A DNA stretch of 46,097 nucleotides, from the NCBI GenBank assembly GCA_014382665.1, contig JACNJH010000099.1, forward strand, positions 1 to 46,097, in the 5' to 3' direction. Below are positions 1 through 7,850 of the stretch, piece by piece; the first letter of the stretch is position 1; the number at the start of each line of letters is the position of its first letter. This DNA is from Candidatus Desulfatibia profunda. Lineage in GTDB: Bacteria > Desulfobacterota > Desulfobacteria > Desulfobacterales > UBA11574. A model generated the notes under the pieces. The model did not search any database. It saw only the letters and a program-made list of their open reading frames with translations, and was not told the DNA's origin. Position numbers and translations under genes: made by a program.

Positions 1-174
1 ACAGGCTCTTCTACCCCTTGAAAAAAATTAAAATATGACAGTTCAATTCTAAACGTACGATATCACAACCACTGAATTGACGTTAACATGCAAGATACAT
101 AGCAGTAAAACATGCACCGGTTTGCTGTTGACTTCGTATCGGAATCAAGCACTGATCGATCCAGATTTGGCTTT

Positions 175-1407
175 CTAAATAAAAAACTTCGAGCGTGACT
201 TTGTTTTGTTCCGACTCTTTTTCACTCTGGATAATTTCCGTTGCGGTTTTCCTATCCACTGCGAGCGGCCTTCACGATTAGGCGCTGGTAAACCGTAGTC
301 AAAAGCAGATAAGGTGCGTTGCTCGATCTCAGAACCGATGATTCGATTGATAGCACAAACCATATCCCTGTCGTCTCCGGTAATAAACGTGAACGCTTCA
401 CCGCTGCGAGTTGCCCGTCCGGTCCGTCCGATGCGGTGAATGTATGCCTCGGGGGTGGAAGGGATATCGTAGTTGATGACATGAGAAATCCGGGTAACGT
501 CAATGCCGCGAGCGGCGATATCGGTGGCCACCAGGATCTGAAAAGTCCCGTTGCGAAAGCCGTCCAGTGCGGCTTGGCGGCGTGCCTGGGAAAGGTTTCC
601 CTGCAGCGAAGCCGATCGGTATCCTGCGGCAACAAGCTTTTGCCCCAAGCTCTTGGCGCGATGTTTGGTTCGGGTAAAGACCAGCACCGACTGGGTATTG
701 GTGTTTCCCAGCAGCTTTAACAGCAGCGCCGTTTTTAAATGCTGGGCTACCGGGTAGAGTGCGTGACTGACAGTATCAGCAGGTGCGGTGATTCCCACCT
801 GGACGGTGGCCGGATCTCGCAGGATATCCCCGGCCAAGCGACGGATTTCGGGGGGCATGGTAGCCGAGAAGAGCAGCGTCTGGCGCTTCATTGGAAGATG
901 TTTTAAAATTCGCCGGATATCAGGAATAAATCCCATGTCGAACATCTGGTCGGCCTCATCTATAACCAGCACTTCCAGTTGGGAAAGATCGATGCTATGA
1001 CGTCCGATATGGTCAAGAAGCCGGCCAGGGCAGGCAACAACAATATCGGCATGCTTCAGTTTCTGAATCTGCGGATTAATTCCCACGCCACCGTAAACAC
1101 TAACGCTTCTTATGCGCGTCTTACGACCCAGGGTTTCGATAGCCTGATGAATCTGTTCGGCCAATTCACGGGTGGGGGCGATTATCAGGGCGCGAACGCA
1201 TCCGTATTTACTCCCCACCAGTCGATTGAGTATCGGCAGAACGAATGCCGCCGTTTTACCGGTGCCGGTTTGGGCCAGACCCATTACATCACGACCATTA
1301 GATACCTGCGGGATTGCCCGAGCCTGAATCGGGGTCGGGGTTTCATAACCCGCCGCTGCAACGCCTGCGGCAACGGAGGGATGAAAATTAAATGTTTCAA
1401 AGTTCAA
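175..1407 (-). CDS. rhlE: DEAD-box ATP-dependent RNA helicase, RhlE-like
   Basis: This 410-residue protein has all the hallmarks of a DEAD-box helicase, which unwinds short RNA duplexes using ATP, typically in ribosome assembly or RNA decay. A Q motif lies near residues 20-33, the Walker A motif AQTGTGKT at 45-52, DEAD at 150-153, SAT at 181-183, and the motif VI stretch HRIGRTGRA in the second RecA domain. The C-terminus is a short lysine/arginine-rich tail, as in RhlE-type enzymes. The start is a TTG preceded by AGAAGG at good spacing; no in-frame ATG fits the N-terminal homology better. The gene is monocistronic, and a terminator-like hairpin sits just upstream in its leader, which suggests expression control by leader RNA. 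RhlE is the closest-looking subfamily, but DEAD-box subfamily assignment by eye is uncertain. Confidence 0.93.
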   Translation of the reverse strand: MNFETFNFHPSVAAGVAAAGYETPTPIQARAIPQVSNGRDVMGLAQTGTGKTAAFVLPILNRLVGSKYGCVRALIIAPTRELAEQIHQAIETLGRKTRIRSVSVYGGVGINPQIQKLKHADIVVACPGRLLDHIGRHSIDLSQLEVLVIDEADQMFDMGFIPDIRRILKHLPMKRQTLLFSATMPPEIRRLAGDILRDPATVQVGITAPADTVSHALYPVAQHLKTALLLKLLGNTNTQSVLVFTRTKHRAKSLGQKLVAAGYRSASLQGNLSQARRQAALDGFRNGTFQILVATDIAARGIDVTRISHVINYDIPSTPEAYIHRIGRTGRATRSGEAFTFITGDDRDMVCAINRIIGSEIEQRTLSAFDYGLPAPNREGRSQWIGKPQRKLSRVKKSRNKTKSRSKFFI

Positions 1408-1431
1408 TAAATACCTTCTTTCTGTGTTCCA

Positions 1432-1463
1432 ATAAAAAAAGCCCCGGAGTTATTCCGGGGCTT
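1432..1463 (-). terminator. Terminator-like hairpin in the helicase 5' leader
   Basis: Perfect 10-bp arms at 1439-1448 and 1454-1463 enclose a 5-nt loop. On the minus strand the hairpin is followed directly by a run of seven T residues, so it is a canonical intrinsic terminator oriented towards the helicase gene. Its U-tract ends about 25 nt before the TTG start codon. No minus-strand gene lies immediately upstream for it to terminate, so it more likely acts as an attenuator of the helicase transcript. That role is inference. Confidence 0.7.
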
Positions 1464-1613
1464 ACGTGATTTTTAGTTACAACCAGGAACACTGTTAATT
1501 TTGGGGGATTGTACAGGTAGTTGGAATTGCTGTCAAGTTAATTATCTAATATTTTTAATAAAAATAAAATGTCCGTTCTTAACGAAGATTCCGCATATCT
1601 CCTTTTTAAAAAA

Positions 1614-1653
1614 TGCACAGAAAAATGTGCAAAGATGCACAGAAAAATGTGCA
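1614..1653. promoter_or_regulatory. Two tandem 18-bp palindromes (putative operator pair)
   Basis: The sequence TGCACAGAAAAATGTGCA occurs at 1614-1631 and again, identically, at 1636-1653. Each copy has inverted TGCACA/TGTGCA half-sites around an A/T-rich centre. The copies are 22 bp apart centre to centre, about two helical turns, so two dimers would bind the same DNA face. They lie 120-160 bp upstream of the preferred start of the YiiX-like gene. The regulator is unknown. Confidence 0.55.
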
Positions 1654-1772
1654 TACCTATTCGGGTAAAAACTAATTCTCTTAAAAATCAGTATCTTATT
1701 TTTGGTACAGTCTTTGCAACTTATAAATGGTGGCGATTATTAGGACAGGATAAAATTGCACAGGAAAAAGCG

Positions 1773-2345
1773 ATGATCCACAAGCATTCAATCAACGGAC
1801 TACCCCTCACAACGGGCGATCTCATCTGCACAACTGACGGAGGAGAGGCGCTGATATCCGGACAATTCTGGCGGCTGATCGGAAAGCTCATACCGGGAGA
1901 TGTGGATCACATTGTCATCTACGTCGGCCCGGGAGGCCGCTGTGTGGAAGCCGGCGCCAGAGGTCGCGTTATCACTTTTGAAATGACCGGCGACCGTTGG
2001 GATGCCCAAAAAATGTACGAGCAGCGCCATCTGATAGACACTTTGTACGGGGTTGCCTATCCGCTTAAATATAAAGATCTGCCGGAGGATCTGGAAACAA
2101 GGATTCGAAACAGTGTGGCGCAGTACTGCATCGCTCAGGCAGAAGCCGGAAAACCTTACAACCTTAATTTCTTTAACTCGCAAACCGAAAACGCTTTCTA
2201 TTGCAGCCAGCTTGCTTACAAGGCCTATCTGCCCCATGGCATCGATCTGAATAGCGCTAAAGGCGTCCCGAATATTCCGGGCACAAGCAGCATTGTTTTC
2301 CCCCAGGAAATTTGGGCGGGCTGTCCCAGCCTGAGAGCATTATAA
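1773..2345 (+). CDS. YiiX/YaeF-type permuted papain-like cysteine hydrolase
   Basis: The 190-residue product resembles the circularly permuted NlpC/P60 superfamily (YiiX/YaeF, peptidase family C92), whose members cleave amide or lipid-linked bonds. The likely catalytic His is H46 in DHIVIYVG, followed by a family-typical Glu (E59), and the nucleophile is C144 in FYCSQLAYKAY; the His-before-Cys order is the permuted arrangement. No signal peptide is visible. A longer frame opens at 1569, but its first 68 codons read through two perfect DNA palindromes and give a low-complexity Lys/Cys-rich peptide, so I prefer the ATG at 1773, preceded by AGGA. The gene stands between divergent rhlE and the hybrid kinase. 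The substrate is unknown. Confidence 0.75.
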   Translation: MIHKHSINGLPLTTGDLICTTDGGEALISGQFWRLIGKLIPGDVDHIVIYVGPGGRCVEAGARGRVITFEMTGDRWDAQKMYEQRHLIDTLYGVAYPLKYKDLPEDLETRIRNSVAQYCIAQAEAGKPYNLNFFNSQTENAFYCSQLAYKAYLPHGIDLNSAKGVPNIPGTSSIVFPQEIWAGCPSLRAL

Positions 2346-2431
2346 CAGATAAGCGAGTGCATATGCAGATTGAAAAATCGAATTGCCCGTTATCAGCGTC
2401 GAAAAAACTTGAGCTTCAAAAGGAGCTTTCT

Positions 2432-4384
2432 ATGTTTCCCGTACCCAAGATTCTAATTGTTGATGATGAGCCGCGCATGTGCGACAGCCTCCGGATTTTA
2501 TTAAGCGGTCAGGATTATGAAGTTGTCACGGCCACCTCCGGCCATGAAGCCTTGGCGTTTTTATCCGAAGATGCGTTTGATATCGTCCTTATGGATATTG
2601 TAATGCCCGATATGAACGGTTACCAGTTGATGGATCACATCAACTCCCGGAGACCTGACACTTTCGTGATCGTTATCACCGGACACGCCACCCTGGACTC
2701 AGCCGTAAGAGCCTTGCGAAAAGGTGCTTATGATTATCTTAAAAAGCCGTTTGAGTATGACGAACTTCTGAAAACGGTCCAGAATGCCATTAACCAAAAA
2801 AAGCTGATGAGTGAAAATGCGATCCTTAATGGCAAACTGGCGATATCCGAAGATCGTTACAGGTACCTGGTTCAGAATTCTCCTGATATGATTTACACCC
2901 TGGACAAGCACGGCAACTTTACGTTTGTCAACTCTGCCGCCGAGCGTTTGATCGGTTATAAAACAAATGAGCTCATCGGAAAGCACTATACTTCCGTCAT
3001 CTATGATGAAGATCTGGAAAAAGCGCGATGGTTTTTCAACGAAAAAAGAACCGGCGACCGTACGGCCGCCGGTGTTAAAATCCGTTTGAATGTTTACAAC
3101 GGCAATCAGAATACGGGGTGTGAAAAGAAGTATCGGACCGTTGAATTAAAATCCACCGGCATGTACGACAAGCCGACCGCGGAAAAAAACACGAACTACC
3201 TCGGAACGCACGGAGTCGCAAGAGACATCAGCGATAGGCTCCTGCTTGAATCCCAACTCCAGCAGGCACAGAAAATGGAAGCCTTAGGAACCCTGGCCGG
3301 CGGCATCGCTCATGACTTTAATAATCTGCTGATGGGCATAGAGGGCAACGCAGCCTTAATGCTTTTGGATATCGATTACAGCCATCCGCATTACGATAAG
3401 TTAAAAAAGATTGAGCAGTGTGTAAAAAACGGCGCCGACCTTACCCAGCAGCTTTTAGGGTTTGCCAGGAGCGGGAAATATCAGGCCAAACCCACGAACC
3501 TGAATGATCTGGTTTATCGGAGTTCAGAGATGTTCGGCCGCACCAAAAAAGAGATACGGATTCACACCAAATTTCAGCCCGATCTCTGGACGGCAGAAGT
3601 CGATCAGGTTCAGATTGAGCAGGTTTTGCTGAACCTGTACATCAATGCCTGGCAGGCAATGCCGATGGGCGGCGAGCTGTTTCTGCAAACGGAAAATGTT
3701 ACCCTCGATGACCTTCAGGTAAAACCATATGGCATTCATTCAGGAAGATACGTGAAGGTTGCGGTTACGGATACGGGCACAGGGATGGACAAAGCGACTT
3801 TAGGAAAAATTTTCGATCCTTTCTTTACCACCAAGGAACCGGGAAGAGGAACGGGGCTGGGTTTGGCGTCGGCTTATGGAATTATCAAAAATCATTTCGG
3901 CGTTATCAATGTTTATAGCGAAAAAGGTTTAGGTTCCACATTTCAATTTTATCTGCCGGCATCCGAAGCAAAGGTAATAGACAAAACGGAATCGGAAAAA
4001 GACATCTTAAGAGGACAAGAAACGATTCTGATCATCGATGATGAAAAGATGATTATCGATGTTGGTAAAGAGATTATGGAAAACCTGGGTTATGAGGTAT
4101 TAATCGCCGGTTGCGGCAAAGAAGCCGTCGAAGTCTACCGCTACTATCAGGATAAAATAGCCATGGTCATTCTGGATATGATCATGCCGGATATGGGAGG
4201 AAAGGAAACCTATGACCAGTTAAAAGCGCTCGATGCTGATATCAAGGTGTTGCTTGCCAGCGGATACAGCTTAAACGGCCAGGCCAAGGAGATATTGGCG
4301 CACGGTTGTGACAGTTTCATCCAGAAGCCGTTTAACATCAGGGAACTGTCACACAAGCTCAGGGAGATTTTAGACAAAAAATAG
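2432..4384 (+). CDS. Hybrid sensor: REC-PAS-histidine kinase-REC
   Basis: This 650-residue cytoplasmic signalling protein starts with a receiver domain (residues about 6-120) with acidic pair D11/D12, phospho-acceptor D55 and lysine in KKPF. A PAS domain follows at about 140-265, then a HisKA domain with H294 in [11 protein letters not shown], an HATPase region with N- and G-box motifs at roughly 385-525, and a second receiver (about 535-650, acceptor in LDMIMPD). There are no membrane segments, so it senses a cytoplasmic cue or is driven through its N-terminal receiver. The frame is open from 2312, but the ATG at 2432 has AGGAG six bases upstream and begins exactly at the receiver. The architecture is common in Desulfobacterota; the input and the output partner are unknown. 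No DNA-binding response regulator is adjacent. Confidence 0.9.
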   Translation: MFPVPKILIVDDEPRMCDSLRILLSGQDYEVVTATSGHEALAFLSEDAFDIVLMDIVMPDMNGYQLMDHINSRRPDTFVIVITGHATLDSAVRALRKGAYDYLKKPFEYDELLKTVQNAINQKKLMSENAILNGKLAISEDRYRYLVQNSPDMIYTLDKHGNFTFVNSAAERLIGYKTNELIGKHYTSVIYDEDLEKARWFFNEKRTGDRTAAGVKIRLNVYNGNQNTGCEKKYRTVELKSTGMYDKPTAEKNTNYLGTHGVARDISDRLLLESQLQQAQKMEALGTLAGGIAHDFNNLLMGIEGNAALMLLDIDYSHPHYDKLKKIEQCVKNGADLTQQLLGFARSGKYQAKPTNLNDLVYRSSEMFGRTKKEIRIHTKFQPDLWTAEVDQVQIEQVLLNLYINAWQAMPMGGELFLQTENVTLDDLQVKPYGIHSGRYVKVAVTDTGTGMDKATLGKIFDPFFTTKEPGRGTGLGLASAYGIIKNHFGVINVYSEKGLGSTFQFYLPASEAKVIDKTESEKDILRGQETILIIDDEKMIIDVGKEIMENLGYEVLIAGCGKEAVEVYRYYQDKIAMVILDMIMPDMGGKETYDQLKALDADIKVLLASGYSLNGQAKEILAHGCDSFIQKPFNIRELSHKLREILDKK

Positions 4385-4424
4385 TGCGGATTTTCGATAA
4401 CAACCTGAGGCAAGTATACCCGGA

Positions 4425-5237
4425 TTATGATAGGTCCTGCTTGAGCGTTTTGCTTAACGACACCAGTTCAGGCGAAATTTTTGGTTTCGTCAGAATAACA
4501 ATCAGATCAAACGTTTCCTGCTTTTGCTCGCCGTTTTGCGAATATTTAAGGATCAGGGGTTCCGCACCCTGACCTTTTTCAACGGCATCCGGTAATCCCG
4601 GAATAATCTTAAGGCCCGGGATCTTCTCTGCTTCGGGAAAGAACTTCTCCTGAAAGGCTTCACAGATGGGAGAAACGAGAGCCACCTCGAGATCTTCTGC
4701 TCTGTCAAGGGCCAGGACCGATTCGTTCACCCCCAGAACCAAACTGGAAAAGAGATGGGCTTCATCGTCCTTCGGATGACCCTGAATAACGGCGATGCGC
4801 CTGGGAATATCACCATCCAACGGTGAAAGCACCATTCCGTTGGTCGGGCCGTCAGGGGAAAGCATACGTTCAAACTGCAGGTCCGTAATGACATCCGGAA
4901 AACTCCCATAACCCAACTGAGAATTGAAAGGGTGGAATGCGTTGTCCTGCCCCTTGGTAATAATAACCTCGTCAAATTCCAATTCCAGTTCTTCATCCGG
5001 AATGTCAAAATCGATGGCCTCCGGTTTGCATTCCGCCCAGCACAGGGCACAGCCCAGGCACCGACGGCAGCTGAGGCAACGTTTGGCCTCTTTTACCGCC
5101 ACTATCTCGGGGAAACCGGTCTCGACTTCCGTAAAATTTCCTCTTCTTTCATCGATCGACATCTCCGGCATTTCCGCCCGGGGAGTCGGCACATCACCGA
5201 ATGGTATAATATAGCGCTTTTGTTTTTCGTAGATCAT
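4425..5237 (-). CDS. HdrA-like C-terminal module with Fe-S cysteines, partner of the GltD-type gene
   Basis: The 270-residue protein begins directly after the stop of the GltD-type gene (TAAATG), so the two are translationally coupled. Near residues 53-68 is a cysteine-rich ferredoxin-like cluster (CLSCRRCLGCALCWAEC). The following stretch, VITDLQFERMLSPDGPTNG, aligns with the same part of both HdrA proteins in this operon (for example [17 protein letters not shown]). However, the downstream HdrA cysteines are gone: CVGSRD has become GHPKDD, and PYCSAVCC has become HLFSSLVL. I read it as the C-terminal half of an HdrA-derived scaffold that has lost one cluster site. It probably forms one functional unit with the preceding gene. 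It is the last gene of the operon. Confidence 0.72.
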   Translation of the reverse strand: MIYEKQKRYIIPFGDVPTPRAEMPEMSIDERRGNFTEVETGFPEIVAVKEAKRCLSCRRCLGCALCWAECKPEAIDFDIPDEELELEFDEVIITKGQDNAFHPFNSQLGYGSFPDVITDLQFERMLSPDGPTNGMVLSPLDGDIPRRIAVIQGHPKDDEAHLFSSLVLGVNESVLALDRAEDLEVALVSPICEAFQEKFFPEAEKIPGLKIIPGLPDAVEKGQGAEPLILKYSQNGEQKQETFDLIVILTKPKISPELVSLSKTLKQDLS

Positions 5238-6905
5238 TTACTTGCTCCTCAGATACGCATGAATCCCCGCAGCCGCCCGTTTACCGCCGGCAACCGCCCG
5301 AATGGCGATATCCGGGCCGGTCACCACGTCACCGCCTGCGAACACGCCCGGCACATTGGTCATACCGGTTTCCTCATCGATCTCGAATGTTTGCCAGCGT
5401 GAAAGTTTGAGGTTATGCTCTTGGGGAAGAAAGCTCAAATCGGTGCCCTGGCTGATGGCGGGCACAATGGTTTGGGCATCGATGACATATTCAGAACCCT
5501 CCATGGGAACCGGCCGCCTGCGTCCCGAGGCATCCGGTGCACCCAGCTCCATCTTGATGCACTTCATTCCCGTAACTTTGCCGTTTTCACCCAGGATTTC
5601 CACCGGAGCCGCCAGGTACTGAAGAATGACGCCCTCATGCTCGGCAGCATCAATTTCCCAGGGGTTGGCCGGCATCTCTTTTTTGGTCCGGCGATAGAGA
5701 ATATAGACCTCATCAAAGCCCATGCGCCAGCCCACACGAGCCGAGTCAATGGCCGCATTGCCCCCGCCGATCACGATAAGCTTCCCTTTGGCTTCCGGAA
5801 GACCGCCAAGGGCCTGATTCCTCAAAAAGGTCACACAGTCTATGATTCCCTCGTATTCATCTTCCCCGGGAATGTGCAGCTTGAGGCCGATGTGGCAACC
5901 GATGCCGATAAACACGGCATCATAATCGTTTTTAAGGTCTTCAAAAGCAATATCTTTGCCGATGCGCGTATTGTATTGAATCTCCACGCCCATATTGCAG
6001 ATGAGGTCCACTTCACGCTGCAAAAGTTTTTTGGGCAGCCGGTATTCCGGAATCCCCACCCACAGGTAGCCTCCGGGGACCGGAAGCGCTTCAAAAATTT
6101 TGATATGCTGATACCCCAGCTTTGCCAGGTCATGCGCACAGGTCAAACCGGCCGGGCCCGCGCCGATAATCGCAATCTTCTCCGGAAATTTTTTCTCGGG
6201 AGTCGCATAGACCGGTTCAATCCCCTGGTGCAGCTCTACATCTGCAACGTAGCGTTTTAGAAAACAGATACTGATCGGTTCATCCAGGTACTGCCGGTTG
6301 CAGGCCGTCTCACAGGGATGCGGGCAGATACGACCGATACTGCCGGGTAGCGGGAGGCGCTCTCTGATCGTCGCCAGGGAGTCAAGGTGCCGGCCGTCGG
6401 CGATTAAACCAACGTAAGAACGAATATCCAGATTAACGGGGCAGGTCTGCTGGCAGATCGGCATGTCTTCCTTATAGACATTGTATTCGCCGGTATTCGG
6501 ATTGCAGTAGTCCACGGCGGTACGAAAACCGAGGCCCTGATTAAAGTCGTCAAACATGTTCACCGGGCAGACCTTGATGCAGGCTTTGCAGTCGTTGCAT
6601 TTGCTGTTATCCACCCTCAGGCTGCGCTTCAAAATTCGTGTCCGCACCCTCCCATTTTCCCGGGTGACCTTCTTGAGATCACTGTAAGTCAAAATCCTTA
6701 TATTAGGACAGCTGCGGACCTTGTCCAGATCGCGGTTCGCAAAGGCCTCAGCCGGTTTAATCAGCCGGTCCCTGGGAATTCTTTCCCCGCCCAGCGTGGG
6801 AAACTTTTCAAGAAGGGTTACCTGCACCCCTTGATCGGCCTTCTCCAGCGCTGCCCGGATGCCTTCAGGACCTCCGCCGACAACTAAAACACTTTTATTT
6901 TCCAC
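5238..6905 (-). CDS. HdrA N-terminal domain fused to GltD-type NAD(P)H:flavin oxidoreductase
   Basis: The 555-residue product is a mosaic. Residues 1-135 follow the HdrA plan: VLVVGGGPEGIRAALEKADQG, then a ferredoxin cluster CNDCKACIKVCP and the HdrA-like stretch FNQGLGFRTAVDY. The HdrA NDCxxC/U segment is replaced, so that ligand is absent. From about residue 150 it becomes the small subunit of glutamate synthase/NfnB type: CQQTCPVNLDIRSYV and CPHPCETACNR (Fe-S), GAGPAGL (FAD), GGGNAAIDSARVG (NAD(P)) and the closing GGDVVTGPDIAIRAV. No GltB is nearby, so the role is probably NAD(P)H entry or exit for the Hdr complex. The gene lies 50 nt after mvhD2 and abuts the next gene. NADH versus NADPH preference cannot be told from sequence alone. 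Confidence 0.85.
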   Translation of the reverse strand: MENKSVLVVGGGPEGIRAALEKADQGVQVTLLEKFPTLGGERIPRDRLIKPAEAFANRDLDKVRSCPNIRILTYSDLKKVTRENGRVRTRILKRSLRVDNSKCNDCKACIKVCPVNMFDDFNQGLGFRTAVDYCNPNTGEYNVYKEDMPICQQTCPVNLDIRSYVGLIADGRHLDSLATIRERLPLPGSIGRICPHPCETACNRQYLDEPISICFLKRYVADVELHQGIEPVYATPEKKFPEKIAIIGAGPAGLTCAHDLAKLGYQHIKIFEALPVPGGYLWVGIPEYRLPKKLLQREVDLICNMGVEIQYNTRIGKDIAFEDLKNDYDAVFIGIGCHIGLKLHIPGEDEYEGIIDCVTFLRNQALGGLPEAKGKLIVIGGGNAAIDSARVGWRMGFDEVYILYRRTKKEMPANPWEIDAAEHEGVILQYLAAPVEILGENGKVTGMKCIKMELGAPDASGRRRPVPMEGSEYVIDAQTIVPAISQGTDLSFLPQEHNLKLSRWQTFEIDEETGMTNVPGVFAGGDVVTGPDIAIRAVAGGKRAAAGIHAYLRSK

Positions 6906-6955
6906 CGTGTTACACCTCTATATGCTTTTAATGGAAATTATTTTCTCTCCGGATG

Positions 6956-7741
6956 CTACATATCCGAGCTTGGAGCTATCTGGTACACTGGTGTTCGCCC
7001 AGACACCGTTTCCAGCCGGATCATCTCTCTCCGGTTCAAGGCGGTTATGTATCGAAAGACTCTATCTGAAGGAATGTCCAGAGCATCGGACAGCCCCTTC
7101 ACGGATTGAGACCCCTCGTTTAACTTGCCGAGTATTTCCTGGACCTCGAACTCTTCCACAATGATCATGTCAATGACCCGATCAAATTCATGCTCAGTGA
7201 AGCTTTCACCATATTTATTTCCAGACTCCATAAATTCGGTTTTTTTGCCGATGACCCACCGCATCTTTTCACCGGCCAGCACTGCCTGGGCAGCTTCCAG
7301 TTTTTTAAAGATCTCCGGGGCTTTCAGCAAGTCGCCTTCGCTTCCAAGCGGCCCTAAGCTTCGGATCTTTTCATCAAATTCTGTAACCAGTTTAACAAAG
7401 ACGGCAGCCTCGCCGGAAGAGCATTGCCGAAAAGCAAGACGTTCTTCATTCACTCCAATGTGTTTGAATAATCGGCGGGCCATTTCTATTTTGATCTTGG
7501 CCTGGACATTCCCAGTGATATAATGGCAGTCGCCAAAGTAGCACCCCACCACCATAAGGCCGTCAAGCCCCTTTTTAAAAGCCTTTGCCACCATGGCCGG
7601 ATCCACCCGGCCGGTGCACATAATTCGAATCGTCTTGATCTCCGGGGTATATTGTAGTCTGGAAACTCCAGCTAAATCAGCAGCCGAGTACCCTCACCAG
7701 GTACAGCAAAACGCAAGAATTTTTGGAGTAAATTGGGCCAA
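6956..7741 (-). CDS. mvhD: MvhD-like [2Fe-2S] subunit 2, selenoprotein (Sec16), with C-terminal extension
   Basis: MvhD-type proteins carry a [2Fe-2S] cluster that passes electrons to or from HdrA. The frame conserved from MCTGRVDP onward continues upstream through an in-frame TGA (7694-7696) into a perfect MvhD N-terminus: KILAFCCTW[15 protein letters not shown], matching [17 protein letters not shown] of the other copy. The TGA replaces the second Cys of the CxxC motif, and a SECIS-like hairpin follows. The proposed start is TTG at 7741 with AAGGGGG upstream, giving 261 residues. The GCYFGDCHY motif keeps its Cys. Residues about 140-261 form an extension with a C-terminal helix-turn-helix-like part (LSDALDIPSDRVFRYI), beyond the roughly 140 residues of ordinary MvhD. 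Standard-code ORF calling would start at the internal ATG at 7621 and lose 40 residues. Confidence 0.85.
7655..7674 (-). promoter_or_regulatory. Putative SECIS hairpin of mvhD2
   Basis: Beginning 19 nt after the TGA at 7694-7696 on the minus strand is a hairpin of eight pairs with one bulged A. Arms CTGGA/TCCAG are extended by TAG/CTA, and the loop is GTT. Position and size fit a bacterial SelB-binding element. It is the weakest of the four in this operon because of the bulge and the three-base loop. Confidence 0.5.
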
Positions 7742-7850
7742 TGGAACCCCCTTCTGGATTTTTGATTTTGGATTTTCGATTGAAGCTTGAAGCTTGAAAA
7801 TTTATGGTAAAAAGTAAATACACCGATAGGTTTCCTCCATTATTCAATCT

